Source: JAOPZW01 sp036555665 (GTDB taxonomy: Bacteria; Actinomycetota; Thermoleophilia; Solirubrobacterales; Solirubrobacteraceae). From it: a stretch of DNA of 64,000 bases. A program made the translations under genes and the position numbers. The notes below the pieces were generated by a model, which was not told the DNA's origin, made no database searches, and was given only the letters and a program-made list of their open reading frames with translations. The stretch covers positions 1-64,000 of the forward strand of contig DATBKW010000373.1 of assembly GCA_036555665.1 (NCBI GenBank), written 5' to 3'. Below are positions 16,599 to 24,720 of this stretch, one piece after another (the first letter of the stretch is position 1; each line of letters starts with the position of its first letter).

Positions 16599-17839
16599 CC
16601 GGCGCGCCGCGTCACGAGCCGGATCCGCAGGCCCTGCGTCGCGTAGGCGATCAGCGCCTGCCCGCGCGTCGTCATCGCGAAGGCCGGCGGGGTGCTGACC
16701 GCGGAGTCGGTGCCGGAGACGGTTCGCACCGTGCCCACGATCCCGCCCGGGGCGATGCGCACGACGCGCACGCGATGTCGCACGCCGTTGCCGCCGACGA
16801 CCCACGCCGCGTAGCCGGCGCCGCTGTCGACCGCGAGCGCGGCGTCGCGCGTGCGCTCGCCGGGCGGCGTGAGCGCGAGCACGGGCGTGACCGCGTGGCC
16901 GTCGGGCGCGAGCTGCAGCGCCTGCAGCGGCCCGGCCGGCGAGTCGGCGCGCGCGGACACGAAGGTCACGAGCACCTCGTCGTTGGTCGTGGCGATCGCC
17001 TGCGCGGTCAGCGCCCGGGCGGTCGACGGGGCAAGGACGATCGGGGCGCCGAACGGCGCGCCGGGCGCCGCGGATGCGGCCACCAGCGCGCGGCCGTTCG
17101 CATCCGCCTGGGTCCAGACGGCGACGATATGGCCGCCGGACGTGACGGCCAGCTTCGGCGTGCGCGCGAAGCCGCCCGGCGCCGACACGCGCGTCGCCGG
17201 GCCGAACGCGGTCGCCCCGGGCGCGACCGTTGCGGTGTAGATCGCGCCGCCGCTCGGCCAGACGGCGATCAGCGCCCCGTTGGCGAGGCGGACGACCTGC
17301 GCGTCGAAGGTGGCGCCGACGGGCAGCCGCATGGTGACGCCCGGGCGCCCTTGCGGAATCGACCGCACATACGCCGCCGTGCGCCGATTGAACTGCACGA
17401 GATTCGGGGTCACGAAGGCCGGGTCGTAGCTGTTGGGCGGCCCCGTGATCGCGTTGGGCCCGGTCGTCGCCCCGGTGCGCGTCACCGAGGAGAGCTGGAG
17501 CACGCGAGCGTCGGGGTTGCGGAACTGCCGCCACATGACGAGCGCCGAATGGCCGCTGTAGGTGAGGGCCGTCGAGTCGAGTCCGCGCGTGTCGCGCGCG
17601 GTGATGACCGGCGTGCCCAGCGTGTCGACCGTGCCCTGGCGCAACTCGACGCGGTCGGCGCCGTCGATGTGGCGGACGTAGCCGACGCCGGCGGCGTCGG
17701 GTCCGCCGAGGGCGACGACGGGCTCGCGGGCCTGCCCGCTCACAGTCACCGATCGTGGCGCGCTCCAGGGTGCTGCGTGGGCGGCCGCCGGCGCCAGCGC
17801 GAGCGCGAGCACGGCCGTCAGGACGGTGCGCGTGGTCAT
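16595..17839 (-). CDS. secreted protein of unknown function, probable beta-propeller
   Basis: 414 residues. Clear signal peptide (residues 1-23, cleavage after A-H-A). The mature part has repeated units of about 50-60 residues with a strand followed by W-x-Q/R or VAVW motifs (SALVMWRQF, LIAVWPSGG, IVAVWTQAD, GYAAWVVGG, ALIAYATQG). This pattern is typical of extracellular beta-propeller-like proteins in this class of actinobacteria. No catalytic motif was seen. ATG 17839 is chosen for the signal peptide. It is divergent from ileS across 58 bases. Confidence 0.7.
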   Translation of the reverse strand: MTTRTVLTAVLALALAPAAAHAAPWSAPRSVTVSGQAREPVVALGGPDAAGVGYVRHIDGADRVELRQGTVDTLGTPVITARDTRGLDSTALTYSGHSALVMWRQFRNPDARVLQLSSVTRTGATTGPNAITGPPNSYDPAFVTPNLVQFNRRTAAYVRSIPQGRPGVTMRLPVGATFDAQVVRLANGALIAVWPSGGAIYTATVAPGATAFGPATRVSAPGGFARTPKLAVTSGGHIVAVWTQADANGRALVAASAAPGAPFGAPIVLAPSTARALTAQAIATTNDEVLVTFVSARADSPAGPLQALQLAPDGHAVTPVLALTPPGERTRDAALAVDSGAGYAAWVVGGNGVRHRVRVVRIAPGGIVGTVRTVSGTDSAVSTPPAFAMTTRGQALIAYATQGLRIRLVTRRAG

Positions 17840-17847
17840 CGCCCGTT

Positions 17848-17886
17848 GCAACGCTCCGGGATACCCCGGGGTTGCGCTCCTACAAT
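17848..17886 (+). promoter_or_regulatory. hairpin and candidate -10 box before ileS
   Basis: GCAAC (17848-17852) and GTTGC (17871-17875) enclose CCGGG/CCCGG with an ATAC loop. TACAAT at 17881-17886 is a five-of-six match to a -10 box and would start transcription near the ATG at 17898, giving an almost leaderless message. No convincing -35 was found. The gap of 58 bases is too short for a T-box leader. Confidence 0.4.
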
Positions 17887-17897
17887 TCCCCGTCCAG

Positions 17898-20800
17898 ATG
17901 GTGCGTCGTCCCGTCGACCCCCAGCAGTCGTTCCCTGCCCTCGAGGAGCAGGTCCTCGCGCGCTGGCGCGAACGCGACGTGTTCCACGAGTCGGTCCGCC
18001 GCCGCGCGGGCGCGCAGTCGTGGGTCTTCTGGGAGGGCCCGCCGACGGCGAACGGCAAGCCCGGCGCGCACCACGTGCTGTCGCGCGTCTTCAAGGACAT
18101 CTATCCGCGCTACAAGACCATGCGCGGCTACCAGGTCGAGCGCAAGGGCGGCTGGGACACCCACGGCCTGCCCGTCGAGATCGCCGTCCAGCAGCAGCTC
18201 GGGATCGAGAACAAGCGCGAGATCGAGGAGTTCGGGATCGCCGAGTTCAACCAGCGCTGCCGCGAAGCGGTCTTCGAGTACCTCGAGGACTGGAACGCGC
18301 TGACCGAGCGCATCGGCTTCTGGATCGACCTCGAGGACGCCTATCGCACGCTTGACGCAACGTACGTCGAGTCGGTGTGGTGGGCGCTGCGCCAGATCCA
18401 CGACAAGGGCCTGCTCTACGAGGGCCACAAGGTCGTGCCCTATTGCCCGGGATGCGAGACGGCGCTCTCCAGTCACGAGGTCGCGCTGGGCTATGAGGAC
18501 GTCGTCGACCCGAGCGTCTACGTGCGCCTGCCGGTCGTCGAGGACGGCGGCCCGCTGCAGGCCGGCGACGAACTGCTCGTGTGGACCACGACGCCGTGGA
18601 CGCTGGTCTCCAACGCGGCGGTCGCGGTCGACCCCGAGCTGACCTACGTGCGCGCCAAGGCCGGCCCGCTCGAGGCGCCCGTCGTCCTCGCCGAGTCGCT
18701 CGTCGAGCGCGTGCTCGGCCGCGATGGCGTCCAGGTCCTCGCTCGCTTCCCGGGGGCCGCGCTCGACGGCGTGCGCTACGAGCCGCCGTTCCCGTTCCTG
18801 AAGTCCGACGTCTACGGCGAGCGTGGGCACACCGTGCTGCTCGGGGATTTCGTCACCGCCGACGACGGCACCGACCTCATGCACACCGCGATCGCCTTTG
18901 GCGACGAGGACTTCCGCCTCGGCCAGCAATACGGGCTCAACGTCGTCAACCCGGTGCGCCTGGACGGGACCTACGACGAGCGCATCGGCCCGTACGCGGG
19001 ACGCAAGGTCCAGGACGCCAACCCCGATCTCATCGAGGACCTGCGCGCGCGCGGGCGCCTGCTGCGCGCCGAGACGATCGAGCACGCCTACCCGCATTGC
19101 TGGCGCTCGGGCGACCCGCTCATCTACTACGCCAAGCGCTCGTGGTACATCGCCACCTCTCAGCTGCGCGACGAGCTCATCGAGGCCAACAACCAGGTCG
19201 CCTGGCACCCCGAGCACATCCGCGACGGGCGCATGGGCGACTGGCTGCGCGGCAACGTCGACTGGGCGCTGTCGCGCGAGCGCTACTGGGGTACGCCGCT
19301 GCCCGTCTGGCGCTGCTCGCGCGACGCCGAGCACACCCACGTCATCGGGTCGTTCGATGAGCTGGAGGAGCTGTCCGGCGTGCGCCTCGAGGACCCACAC
19401 CGCCCGTTCGTCGACGAGGTCGGCTTCCCGTGCCCGCAGTGCGGGGCGCGGATGGAGCGCGTGCCCGAGGTCATCGACGTCTGGTTCGACTCGGGTTCGA
19501 TGCCCTTCGCGCAATACCACGCGCCGTTCGAGAACGAGGAGCGCTTCCAGGCCCGCAGCTACGCGAACTTCGTCTGCGAGGCGATCGACCAGACGCGCGG
19601 GTGGTTCTACTCGCTGCTGGCCATCAGCGTCCTGCTCTTCGACCGTTCGCCCTACGAGACGGTCGTCTGCCTGGGCCTGATCCTGGACGCCGAGGGCCAG
19701 AAGATGTCGAAGTCCAAGGGCAACATCGTCGTGCCCTGGGACGTCATCGACCGCTTCGGGGCCGATGCCTTCCGATGGTACTTCTTCACGGCCAAGAACC
19801 CGTGGGACGCGTACCGCTTCAACGTCGACACGATCGGCGACTCGATCCGGCTGTTCCTGCGCCAGCTGTGGAACACGTACGCCTTCCTGTCGACGTACGA
19901 GCGGGAGCGGCCTGGCGAGGTGACCGACCTGGATCGCTGGATCCTGTCGCGTCTGGCCGCCACGGTCGAAGAGGTGACCGAGCGCATGGACGCGTTCGAC
20001 GCCACGACCGCGGGGCGCGCCATCGCCGAGTTCGTCGACGACCTGTCCAACTGGTACGTGCGCGGATCGCGGCGGCGCTTCTGGGAGGGCGACGGCGCCG
20101 CGTTCACGACGCTCGAGACGGCGCTGGTGACGGTCGCCAAGCTGCTCGCGCCGTTCACGCCGTTCGTGGCCGACGAGCTCTACGACAACCTCGACGGGTC
20201 CGAGCCGTCGGTGCACCTGTGCGACTGGCCGGAGCCCGGCGAGCGCGACGTGGGCCTCGAGCACGCGATGACGGTCGCGCGCGAGACGGTGCGCCTCGGG
20301 CTGTCGGCCCGTGCCGCTGCGAAGGTCAAGCTGCGCCAGCCGCTGAAGGAGGCGGTCGTGGTCGCGGTCGGTCGCGAGCGCGACGGCATCGAGCGCTTGG
20401 CCGACATCGTGCGCGATCAGCTCAACGTCAAGGAGCTGCGCTTCGTGCAGGCGGCCGACGAGCTGGGCTCCTACGAGGTCAAGCCCAACTACCGCGCGCT
20501 CGGGCCGCGCTTCGGCAAGGCGATGCCGCAGGTCGCGGCGGCGGTCGCGGCGCTCGACCCGACGCATGTTGGCGAGGCGCTGCGCGAGGGTCAGCCGATC
20601 GGCATCTCTGTCGACGGCCATGACCACGAGCTCGGTCCCGACGACCTGCTGCTGGCGATGGCGCCGCTCGAGGGCTACCAGCTCGAGCGCGAGGGCTCGC
20701 ATGCGGTGGCGCTGGAGCTCGCCCTGGACGACGAGCTGCGCCGCGAAGGCCTGGCGCGCGAGGTCGTGCATGCGGTGCAGAACGCGCGCAAGGCGGCCGG

Positions 20801-20990
20801 CCTGGCCGTGGAGGACCGCATCCGGCTCGTGCTCGGTGGCGACGACGAGCTCGTCGGCGCAGCGCAGGCGCACGAGGAGTACCTCGCTCGCGAGGTGCTC
20901 GCGGTCGAGGTCGTCTACGACGGCGCACACGACGGAGTGCTGGCGACGATCGAGGACCGCGAGCTCCGCATCGCGGTCGCACGGGCCTAG
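17898..20990 (+). CDS. ileS: isoleucyl-tRNA synthetase, eukaryotic-like (type 2)
   Basis: Charges tRNA-Ile with isoleucine. 1030 residues. The HIGH-equivalent is GAHH (residues 56-59) within PPTANGKPGAHHVLSR, and KMSKSKGN begins at K602. Editing-domain motifs (TTTPWTLVSNAAVAV), Zn-ligand pairs (CPGC near 187 and CPQC near 512) and the tRNA-binding C-terminus are present. The length and motif style match the type 2 enzymes of actinobacteria and eukaryotes, known for low mupirocin sensitivity. ATG 17898 gives the expected N-terminus. Expression is probably not T-box controlled, since the leader is too short. Confidence 0.95.
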   Translation: MVRRPVDPQQSFPALEEQVLARWRERDVFHESVRRRAGAQSWVFWEGPPTANGKPGAHHVLSRVFKDIYPRYKTMRGYQVERKGGWDTHGLPVEIAVQQQLGIENKREIEEFGIAEFNQRCREAVFEYLEDWNALTERIGFWIDLEDAYRTLDATYVESVWWALRQIHDKGLLYEGHKVVPYCPGCETALSSHEVALGYEDVVDPSVYVRLPVVEDGGPLQAGDELLVWTTTPWTLVSNAAVAVDPELTYVRAKAGPLEAPVVLAESLVERVLGRDGVQVLARFPGAALDGVRYEPPFPFLKSDVYGERGHTVLLGDFVTADDGTDLMHTAIAFGDEDFRLGQQYGLNVVNPVRLDGTYDERIGPYAGRKVQDANPDLIEDLRARGRLLRAETIEHAYPHCWRSGDPLIYYAKRSWYIATSQLRDELIEANNQVAWHPEHIRDGRMGDWLRGNVDWALSRERYWGTPLPVWRCSRDAEHTHVIGSFDELEELSGVRLEDPHRPFVDEVGFPCPQCGARMERVPEVIDVWFDSGSMPFAQYHAPFENEERFQARSYANFVCEAIDQTRGWFYSLLAISVLLFDRSPYETVVCLGLILDAEGQKMSKSKGNIVVPWDVIDRFGADAFRWYFFTAKNPWDAYRFNVDTIGDSIRLFLRQLWNTYAFLSTYERERPGEVTDLDRWILSRLAATVEEVTERMDAFDATTAGRAIAEFVDDLSNWYVRGSRRRFWEGDGAAFTTLETALVTVAKLLAPFTPFVADELYDNLDGSEPSVHLCDWPEPGERDVGLEHAMTVARETVRLGLSARAAAKVKLRQPLKEAVVVAVGRERDGIERLADIVRDQLNVKELRFVQAADELGSYEVKPNYRALGPRFGKAMPQVAAAVAALDPTHVGEALREGQPIGISVDGHDHELGPDDLLLAMAPLEGYQLEREGSHAVALELALDDELRREGLAREVVHAVQNARKAAGLAVEDRIRLVLGGDDELVGAAQAHEEYLAREVLAVEVVYDGAHDGVLATIEDRELRIAVARA

Positions 20991-21060
20991 GCCGGGCCCA
21001 GGTTCCAGATGGGCCCAGCGGCCCATGGTGCTCGCGCGGCGGGGGCGCGAAGATCGCGCC

Positions 21061-22116
21061 GTGGCGTTTGTGTGCCCCGTCTGCGGCTATCCGGATCTCG
21101 AGGATCCGCCGCGCGGCGCGTCGGGCGCCGGCTCGCTGGAGATCTGCCCGTCGTGCGGCTTTCAGTTCGGCAAGTCCGACGACGACGACGGCTGGAGCTA
21201 CGCGGCGTGGCGCGAGCGGTGGATCGCGGAAGGGATGCCGTGGGACCGCGGCTCGTCGGAGCCTCCGGAGGGCTGGGACCCGCGGGCGCAGCTGCGCGCT
21301 GTGGTGAGCGACGGCGAGCACGGGCAGACGTTCGTCGAGTACCTGGCGGTGTTCGCGGTCATCGTGGTGATCGTCGGCGGGTTGGTGACCGCGGCGCCCA
21401 GCGTGGCGTCGGGGGTCACCTCGACGGTGTGCGCGCTGATCGGGAGCGGGTGTGGCGGGACCGGTGCGGGTGGAGCGGGCGGCGCCCCAAGCGCCTCAAC
21501 TCCTCAGCAGCCAGGCTCGTCGACTGGCCAGGCTCCTGCGCTCGGCGGCATCGGAGGAGTGCTCGCGGGCGTGGGCTCCGGCGGCGCGGCGTCCAACCCG
21601 CTCGGCGAGCAGGTCCAGACCGCCGCGGGCGACGCGCAGGCGCTGCGCGACGCCGGCGGCAACGCGTGGGGCCGCCCCGGCACGCTCGCGCGCCACTTCC
21701 GCGACCACGGCGGCGACTTCGGTGCGACCGACCCCGAGGACTACGCCCAGCGCGCACAGGACTTCTTCCAGCGCGCTGTGAGCGAGCGCCTGCCGACCAA
21801 GGTCGACACCGACGGCACGATCCGCGTCTACGACCCGGCGACGAACGAGTTCGGCTCCTACAACGCCGACGGCACGACGCGCACGTACTTCAAGCCGACG
21901 CTCGGGCAGGCCTACTGGGACAACCAGCCGGGCAGCGATCCGTGGGCGGAGCCGCCTGGCGGCGGGGAGCCGCCGGCGGGCGGGAAGCCTCCCGCGGGTG
22001 AGGAGCCGCCTGCGGGCGAGGAACCGCCCGCGCCCGAGGTCCCAGAGGTCCCGGAAGTCCCCGAGGTGCCCGAGGTCCCGGAGTTGCCCTTCCCGGAGAT
22101 CCCGATCATCCCCTGA
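21061..22116 (+). CDS. CPCC zinc-ribbon / pilin-like segment / toxin-like domain fusion
   Basis: 351 residues of unusual composition. Residues 1-80 form a CPCC-type cysteine-rich domain (C5-x2-C8 and C29-x2-C32, then DDDDGWSYAAWRERW), normally a free-standing small protein. Residues 86-120 (GQTFVEYLAVFAVIVVIVGGL) resemble the prepilin hydrophobic segment of Flp/TadE pilins. A Gly/Ser linker follows. Residues about 203-290 (LARHFRDHGGDFG, DYAQRAQDFFQ, GTIRVYDPATNEFGSYN) resemble BECR-fold ribonuclease toxin domains of polymorphic toxins. A Pro/Glu/Val tail with PEV repeats ends the protein. GTG 21061 is the start; an internal GTG at 21301 could begin a separate pilin-toxin protein. No adjacent immunity-like gene is seen. 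Fusion and toxin function are inferred. Confidence 0.65.
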   Translation: MAFVCPVCGYPDLEDPPRGASGAGSLEICPSCGFQFGKSDDDDGWSYAAWRERWIAEGMPWDRGSSEPPEGWDPRAQLRAVVSDGEHGQTFVEYLAVFAVIVVIVGGLVTAAPSVASGVTSTVCALIGSGCGGTGAGGAGGAPSASTPQQPGSSTGQAPALGGIGGVLAGVGSGGAASNPLGEQVQTAAGDAQALRDAGGNAWGRPGTLARHFRDHGGDFGATDPEDYAQRAQDFFQRAVSERLPTKVDTDGTIRVYDPATNEFGSYNADGTTRTYFKPTLGQAYWDNQPGSDPWAEPPGGGEPPAGGKPPAGEEPPAGEEPPAPEVPEVPEVPEVPEVPELPFPEIPIIP

Positions 22117-22160
22117 CGGACCTGCACGCGGTCTCTGACACCTGCGCGATCACTTCCCAA

Positions 22161-22214
22161 GTCCCGGCTCGTGGATGCCGAAACAGGACGAGTCCTTTCC
22201 CCCGACGATGGGAC
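22161..22214 (+). ncRNA. candidate structured RNA element upstream of a terminator
   Basis: GTCCC (22161-22165) can pair with GGGAC (22210-22214), enclosing a 7-bp hairpin GGCTCGT (22166-22172) with ACGAGTC (22188-22194) and a 15-base purine-rich loop containing GCCGAAAC. Twelve bases later a strong terminator follows. This aptamer-then-terminator layout could be a leader of the downstream gene or just the 3' end of the upstream transcript. It did not match the riboswitch consensuses I could recall. Confidence 0.35.
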
Positions 22215-22225
22215 AGCACATGTAA

Positions 22226-22263
22226 GGGCGGTCGCGTTCCCCAACCGCGGCCGCCCTCTTTTA
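22226..22263 (+). terminator. strong intrinsic terminator
   Basis: Eleven-base stem GGGCGGTCGCG (22226-22236) with CGCGGCCGCCC (22246-22256), one G-U pair, nine-base loop, then TCTTTTA. The best rho-independent terminator in the window. It ends the CPCC/pilin/toxin transcript, or acts as an attenuator for the gene at 22364. Confidence 0.8.
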
Positions 22264-22363
22264 TGCCTTTGCGCGGCGTCTGTAAAAAGACGCGCGCGAT
22301 CACCTGGTCCGACGGCTCACCGCACGTACCGTCGCTGTCGTACACGCGACGAAGGGAGCACAG

Positions 22364-22720
22364 GTGGACCGGGACAAGCTGAAGACGGTGGTCGAGGGGA
22401 TCCCGCCGGGGCACTGGATGAGCTACGCCGACGTCTGTGTGGCGGCAGGCGGCTTCCCCGACGAGGCGCGCAGCGTCAACCAGCGCCTGATCCAGCTCGA
22501 GGTGCCCAATGCGCACCGCGTGCTGTGCGCCGACGGCAGGGTCGCCGAGAAGGCCCTCGGCGACCCTGCGCAGGTGCGTGAGTTGCTCAACCGCGACGGC
22601 CTGGTCTTCGACGAGCGCGATCGCGCGAGTCAGGACGCGCGCGTGCGGCTCGCCGAAGCCGGCGCGGATGAGCCCGCGGCCCCGAGCAAGCGCAAGCGCG
22701 TGTCAGCGCGTGGCGGCTGA
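22364..22720 (+). CDS. alkyltransferase-like (MGMT DNA-binding fold) protein without the active Cys
   Basis: 118 residues with the DNA-binding domain of O6-alkylguanine transferases: IPPGHWMSYADVCVAAG, then RSVNQRLI in place of the usual recognition helix, and VPNAHRVL. In true transferases the last segment is PCHRV with a methyl-accepting Cys; here it is P48-N-A-H-R, so it cannot transfer alkyl groups. Known alkyltransferase-like proteins with Trp in place of Cys bind lesions and hand them to nucleotide excision repair, so a similar sensor role is likely. A basic tail (PSKRKRVSARGG) may add DNA affinity. GTG 22364 follows AAGGGAG with 5-base spacing. Confidence 0.75.
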   Translation: MDRDKLKTVVEGIPPGHWMSYADVCVAAGGFPDEARSVNQRLIQLEVPNAHRVLCADGRVAEKALGDPAQVRELLNRDGLVFDERDRASQDARVRLAEAGADEPAAPSKRKRVSARGG

Positions 22721-22759
22721 GCAACTCGGCAGCGTGCGGCGGGGGAGCGGGTGAGCCGG

Positions 22760-23086
22760 TTACGCCAGCGCGGGCTCGAGCTCGGCCTCGAGGCGCTTCT
22801 TCGGGTACGCGCCGATGACCTTCTTGGCCTCGGCGCCGCCCTTGAAGAGGATCAGGGTCGGGATCGACAGGACCTGGTAGGTCGCGGCGGTCTGCTGGTT
22901 CTCGTCGACGTTGAGCTTGACGATTCGCAGGTCGTCGCGCTCCTGCGCGATCTCCTCGAGGACGGGAGCCACCACGCGGCACGGCCCACACCAAGGCGCC
23001 CAGAAATCCACCAGCACGGGGGTCTCGGACTCGATGACCTCTGCCTGGAAGTTGGCGTCGGTGACCTCGATGATGTTGGCTGCCAT
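22760..23086 (-). CDS. trxA: thioredoxin
   Basis: 108-residue thiol-disulfide reductant of the cytoplasm. The active site is W32-C33-G-P-C36 in DFWAPWCGPC, the cis-Pro is in SIPTLILF, and the fold is complete. ATG 23086 is preceded by AGGAGA with 7-base spacing, which decides the start. It is normally reduced by an NADPH-dependent thioredoxin reductase, not present in the window. Separated from the SpoIIM-like gene upstream by about 107 bases, so it likely has its own promoter. Confidence 0.95.
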   Translation of the reverse strand: MAANIIEVTDANFQAEVIESETPVLVDFWAPWCGPCRVVAPVLEEIAQERDDLRIVKLNVDENQQTAATYQVLSIPTLILFKGGAEAKKVIGAYPKKRLEAELEPALA

Positions 23087-23192
23087 TCGGGTTTCTCCTG
23101 GTCGCGTGCTGGCCTCTTGCCAGTCACTATACAAAGTGTAGTAGCCCCTGCGGCGGTGCCGTTACACGACCGAGCTACCCGCGGCGGCGCGG

Positions 23193-23897
23193 CTACACGA
23201 CCGGCGACGCGAGCCGCAGCAGGTGCGGCCATGCGAACACCTCTATGCACGCCGCCAGCACGAGCATCGGCACCGCGATCGCGGTCGTCGCCGCAGTGGC
23301 GGCAAGCAGCTCGTTCCAGGCGCCCCGGCGGCTGGCGACCATCCACGCCGCCAGCGGCAGGAACAGCGCCAGCAGCTCCGGCAGCGCGTGGGGCAGCAGG
23401 GTGAGCATCAGCATCCCCTGGCTGATGTCGAGCTGACCGGAGATCGTCGACGCGCCGCTGCCCAGCACGTAGGCCTGTGTGCCGAGCGAGAAGGCGGTGG
23501 CCGCGCCGACGAACGCGATCGCGGCAGGACCGGCCTTCTCGTGCACCGTGCGCCACCAGCCGCTGTGCTGCTCCGCCTGCAGCGGCATCGAGCTGCCGGC
23601 GATGAACCCCGCGACGCACGCCATGGCGTGGAGCGCGAGCACGAGCGAGTTGCGGAACAGCACGTGACCCACGGAGCCATATGTGGCCGGCGTGTTGAGG
23701 CCGGGCAGGAGGTAGCCAGTGGCGTCGGGCTGTGTGGCATGGCCCACGAGCAGCACCGTCACGAGAAGAGCGATGGCGATCGCCGCGGCACCGAGCGCCC
23801 AGGGGCGAACGGCCGCGAGCGGCGCCGCGTTCCAGCGCCGCAGAGCGGCGCGCGTGTCGTCCATGCCCTGAACGAGGGCGAGCTGGCTGACCTTCAC
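23193..23897 (-). CDS. SpoIIM/DUF95-like integral membrane protein
   Basis: 234 residues with about five transmembrane segments. SpoIIM-family marks are the early FRNSLVLALHAMACVAGF segment, the central LLPHALPELLALFLPLAAW (family: PHG-xEL-A) and the final AVPMLVLAACIEVFAWP. Family members act in cell-wall remodelling during sporulation or, more widely, have unknown roles in the envelope. GTG 23897 overlaps the glycosyltransferase stop as GTGA, so the two proteins are made from one message and the start is secure; ATG 23864 is the alternative. Confidence 0.72.
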   Translation of the reverse strand: MKVSQLALVQGMDDTRAALRRWNAAPLAAVRPWALGAAAIAIALLVTVLLVGHATQPDATGYLLPGLNTPATYGSVGHVLFRNSLVLALHAMACVAGFIAGSSMPLQAEQHSGWWRTVHEKAGPAAIAFVGAATAFSLGTQAYVLGSGASTISGQLDISQGMLMLTLLPHALPELLALFLPLAAWMVASRRGAWNELLAATAATTAIAVPMLVLAACIEVFAWPHLLRLASPVV

Positions 23898-24688
23898 CCT
23901 GTATCGCTTCGGCGCGGCGACGACCGCGCTTGAGCGCCCGCGGCCGGATGTCGGACCCCCGCGGCGCCGCGCCGGAGCTGTGGCACGAGCCACGCCGCCT
24001 CGGCAGTGATCCTCCACGACATCTTCGACGTCCCGCGCACACGGTCGCGAAAGACGATTGGAACCTCGACGACGCGAAAGCCGCGCACGAGCGCGCGATA
24101 CGTCAGCTCGACCTGGAACGCGTAGCCCCGCGAGCGCACGCTCTGCAGGTCGATTGCCTCCAGCACGTCGGCCCGAAAGCACTTGAAGCCGCCCGTCAGG
24201 TCGCGTACGTCGATGCCCAGCGTGCGGCGCGCGTACCACGAGCCGCCGCGGCTGACGACGCGCCGCACGAGCCCCCAGTCGGCCACCCCGCCGCCGGGCA
24301 CGTAACGTGAGCCCAGGGCGACGTCGGCGTCGCCGTCGCGCACCGGGGCGAGCAGGCGCGCGAGATCGGCGGGGTCATGGGAGAGGTCGGCATCCATCTC
24401 GAAGACGTAGCCCGCGCCCCCGTCCAGGGCGCGCGCGAAGCCCGCGAGATATGCAGGCCCGAGGCCCTCGCGCGCCGAGCGATGGAGCACCTCGACCTCG
24501 CCGGGATGCGCCGCGGCCAGCTCGTCGGCGAGGCGCCCCGTCCCGTCCGGCGAGTCGTCGTCGACGACGAGCACGCGAAAGCCGCCCGGCGCGGCGTCGG
24601 CCAGCACGCGCCGCGCGGCCGCGACGACGGTCTCGAGATTCTCGGCCTCGTTGAAGGTGGGCAGGACGAGCCAGGGCGGTCCGGGCAT
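23894..24688 (-). CDS. polyprenol-monophosphate glycosyltransferase (DPM1-like GT2)
   Basis: 264 residues, family 2 glycosyltransferase. LVLPTFNEAENLETVV starts the nucleotide-binding domain, VVDDDSPDGTG and FEMDADLSHDP carry the acidic metal-binding residues, GSRYVPGGGVADWG and YARRTLGIDVRDLTGGFKCF are hallmark blocks of dolichol/polyprenol-phosphate mannose synthases. It lacks the C-terminal membrane domain of DPM fusions and ends in a Pro/Arg-rich tail. It probably loads mannose or glucose from GDP/UDP-sugar onto polyprenyl phosphate for wall glycans. Its start faces polX with few bases between. Confidence 0.85.
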   Translation of the reverse strand: MPGPPWLVLPTFNEAENLETVVAAARRVLADAAPGGFRVLVVDDDSPDGTGRLADELAAAHPGEVEVLHRSAREGLGPAYLAGFARALDGGAGYVFEMDADLSHDPADLARLLAPVRDGDADVALGSRYVPGGGVADWGLVRRVVSRGGSWYARRTLGIDVRDLTGGFKCFRADVLEAIDLQSVRSRGYAFQVELTYRALVRGFRVVEVPIVFRDRVRGTSKMSWRITAEAAWLVPQLRRGAAGVRHPAAGAQARSSPRRSDTG

Positions 24689-24720
24689 AGCGGGCCGCGT
24701 ACCTTATGGGCGAGCGCCTC

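Noticed and set aside
17840..17897. T-box leader for ileS
   Set aside because: Only 58 bases separate the divergent starts and no T-box sequence or specifier stem is present.
17880..21026. 1048-codon reverse open frame opposite ileS
   Set aside because: Shadow of the high-GC ileS gene; no recognisable motif and low-complexity composition.
22030..22090. CRISPR-like or tandem DNA repeat
   Set aside because: The repetition encodes PEV residues in the tail of the fusion protein and has no spacers.
22161..22214. Hammerhead ribozyme or fluoride/guanidine riboswitch
   Set aside because: GAAAC and GGACGAGTCC pieces look suggestive, but the order and core bases do not fit those classes.
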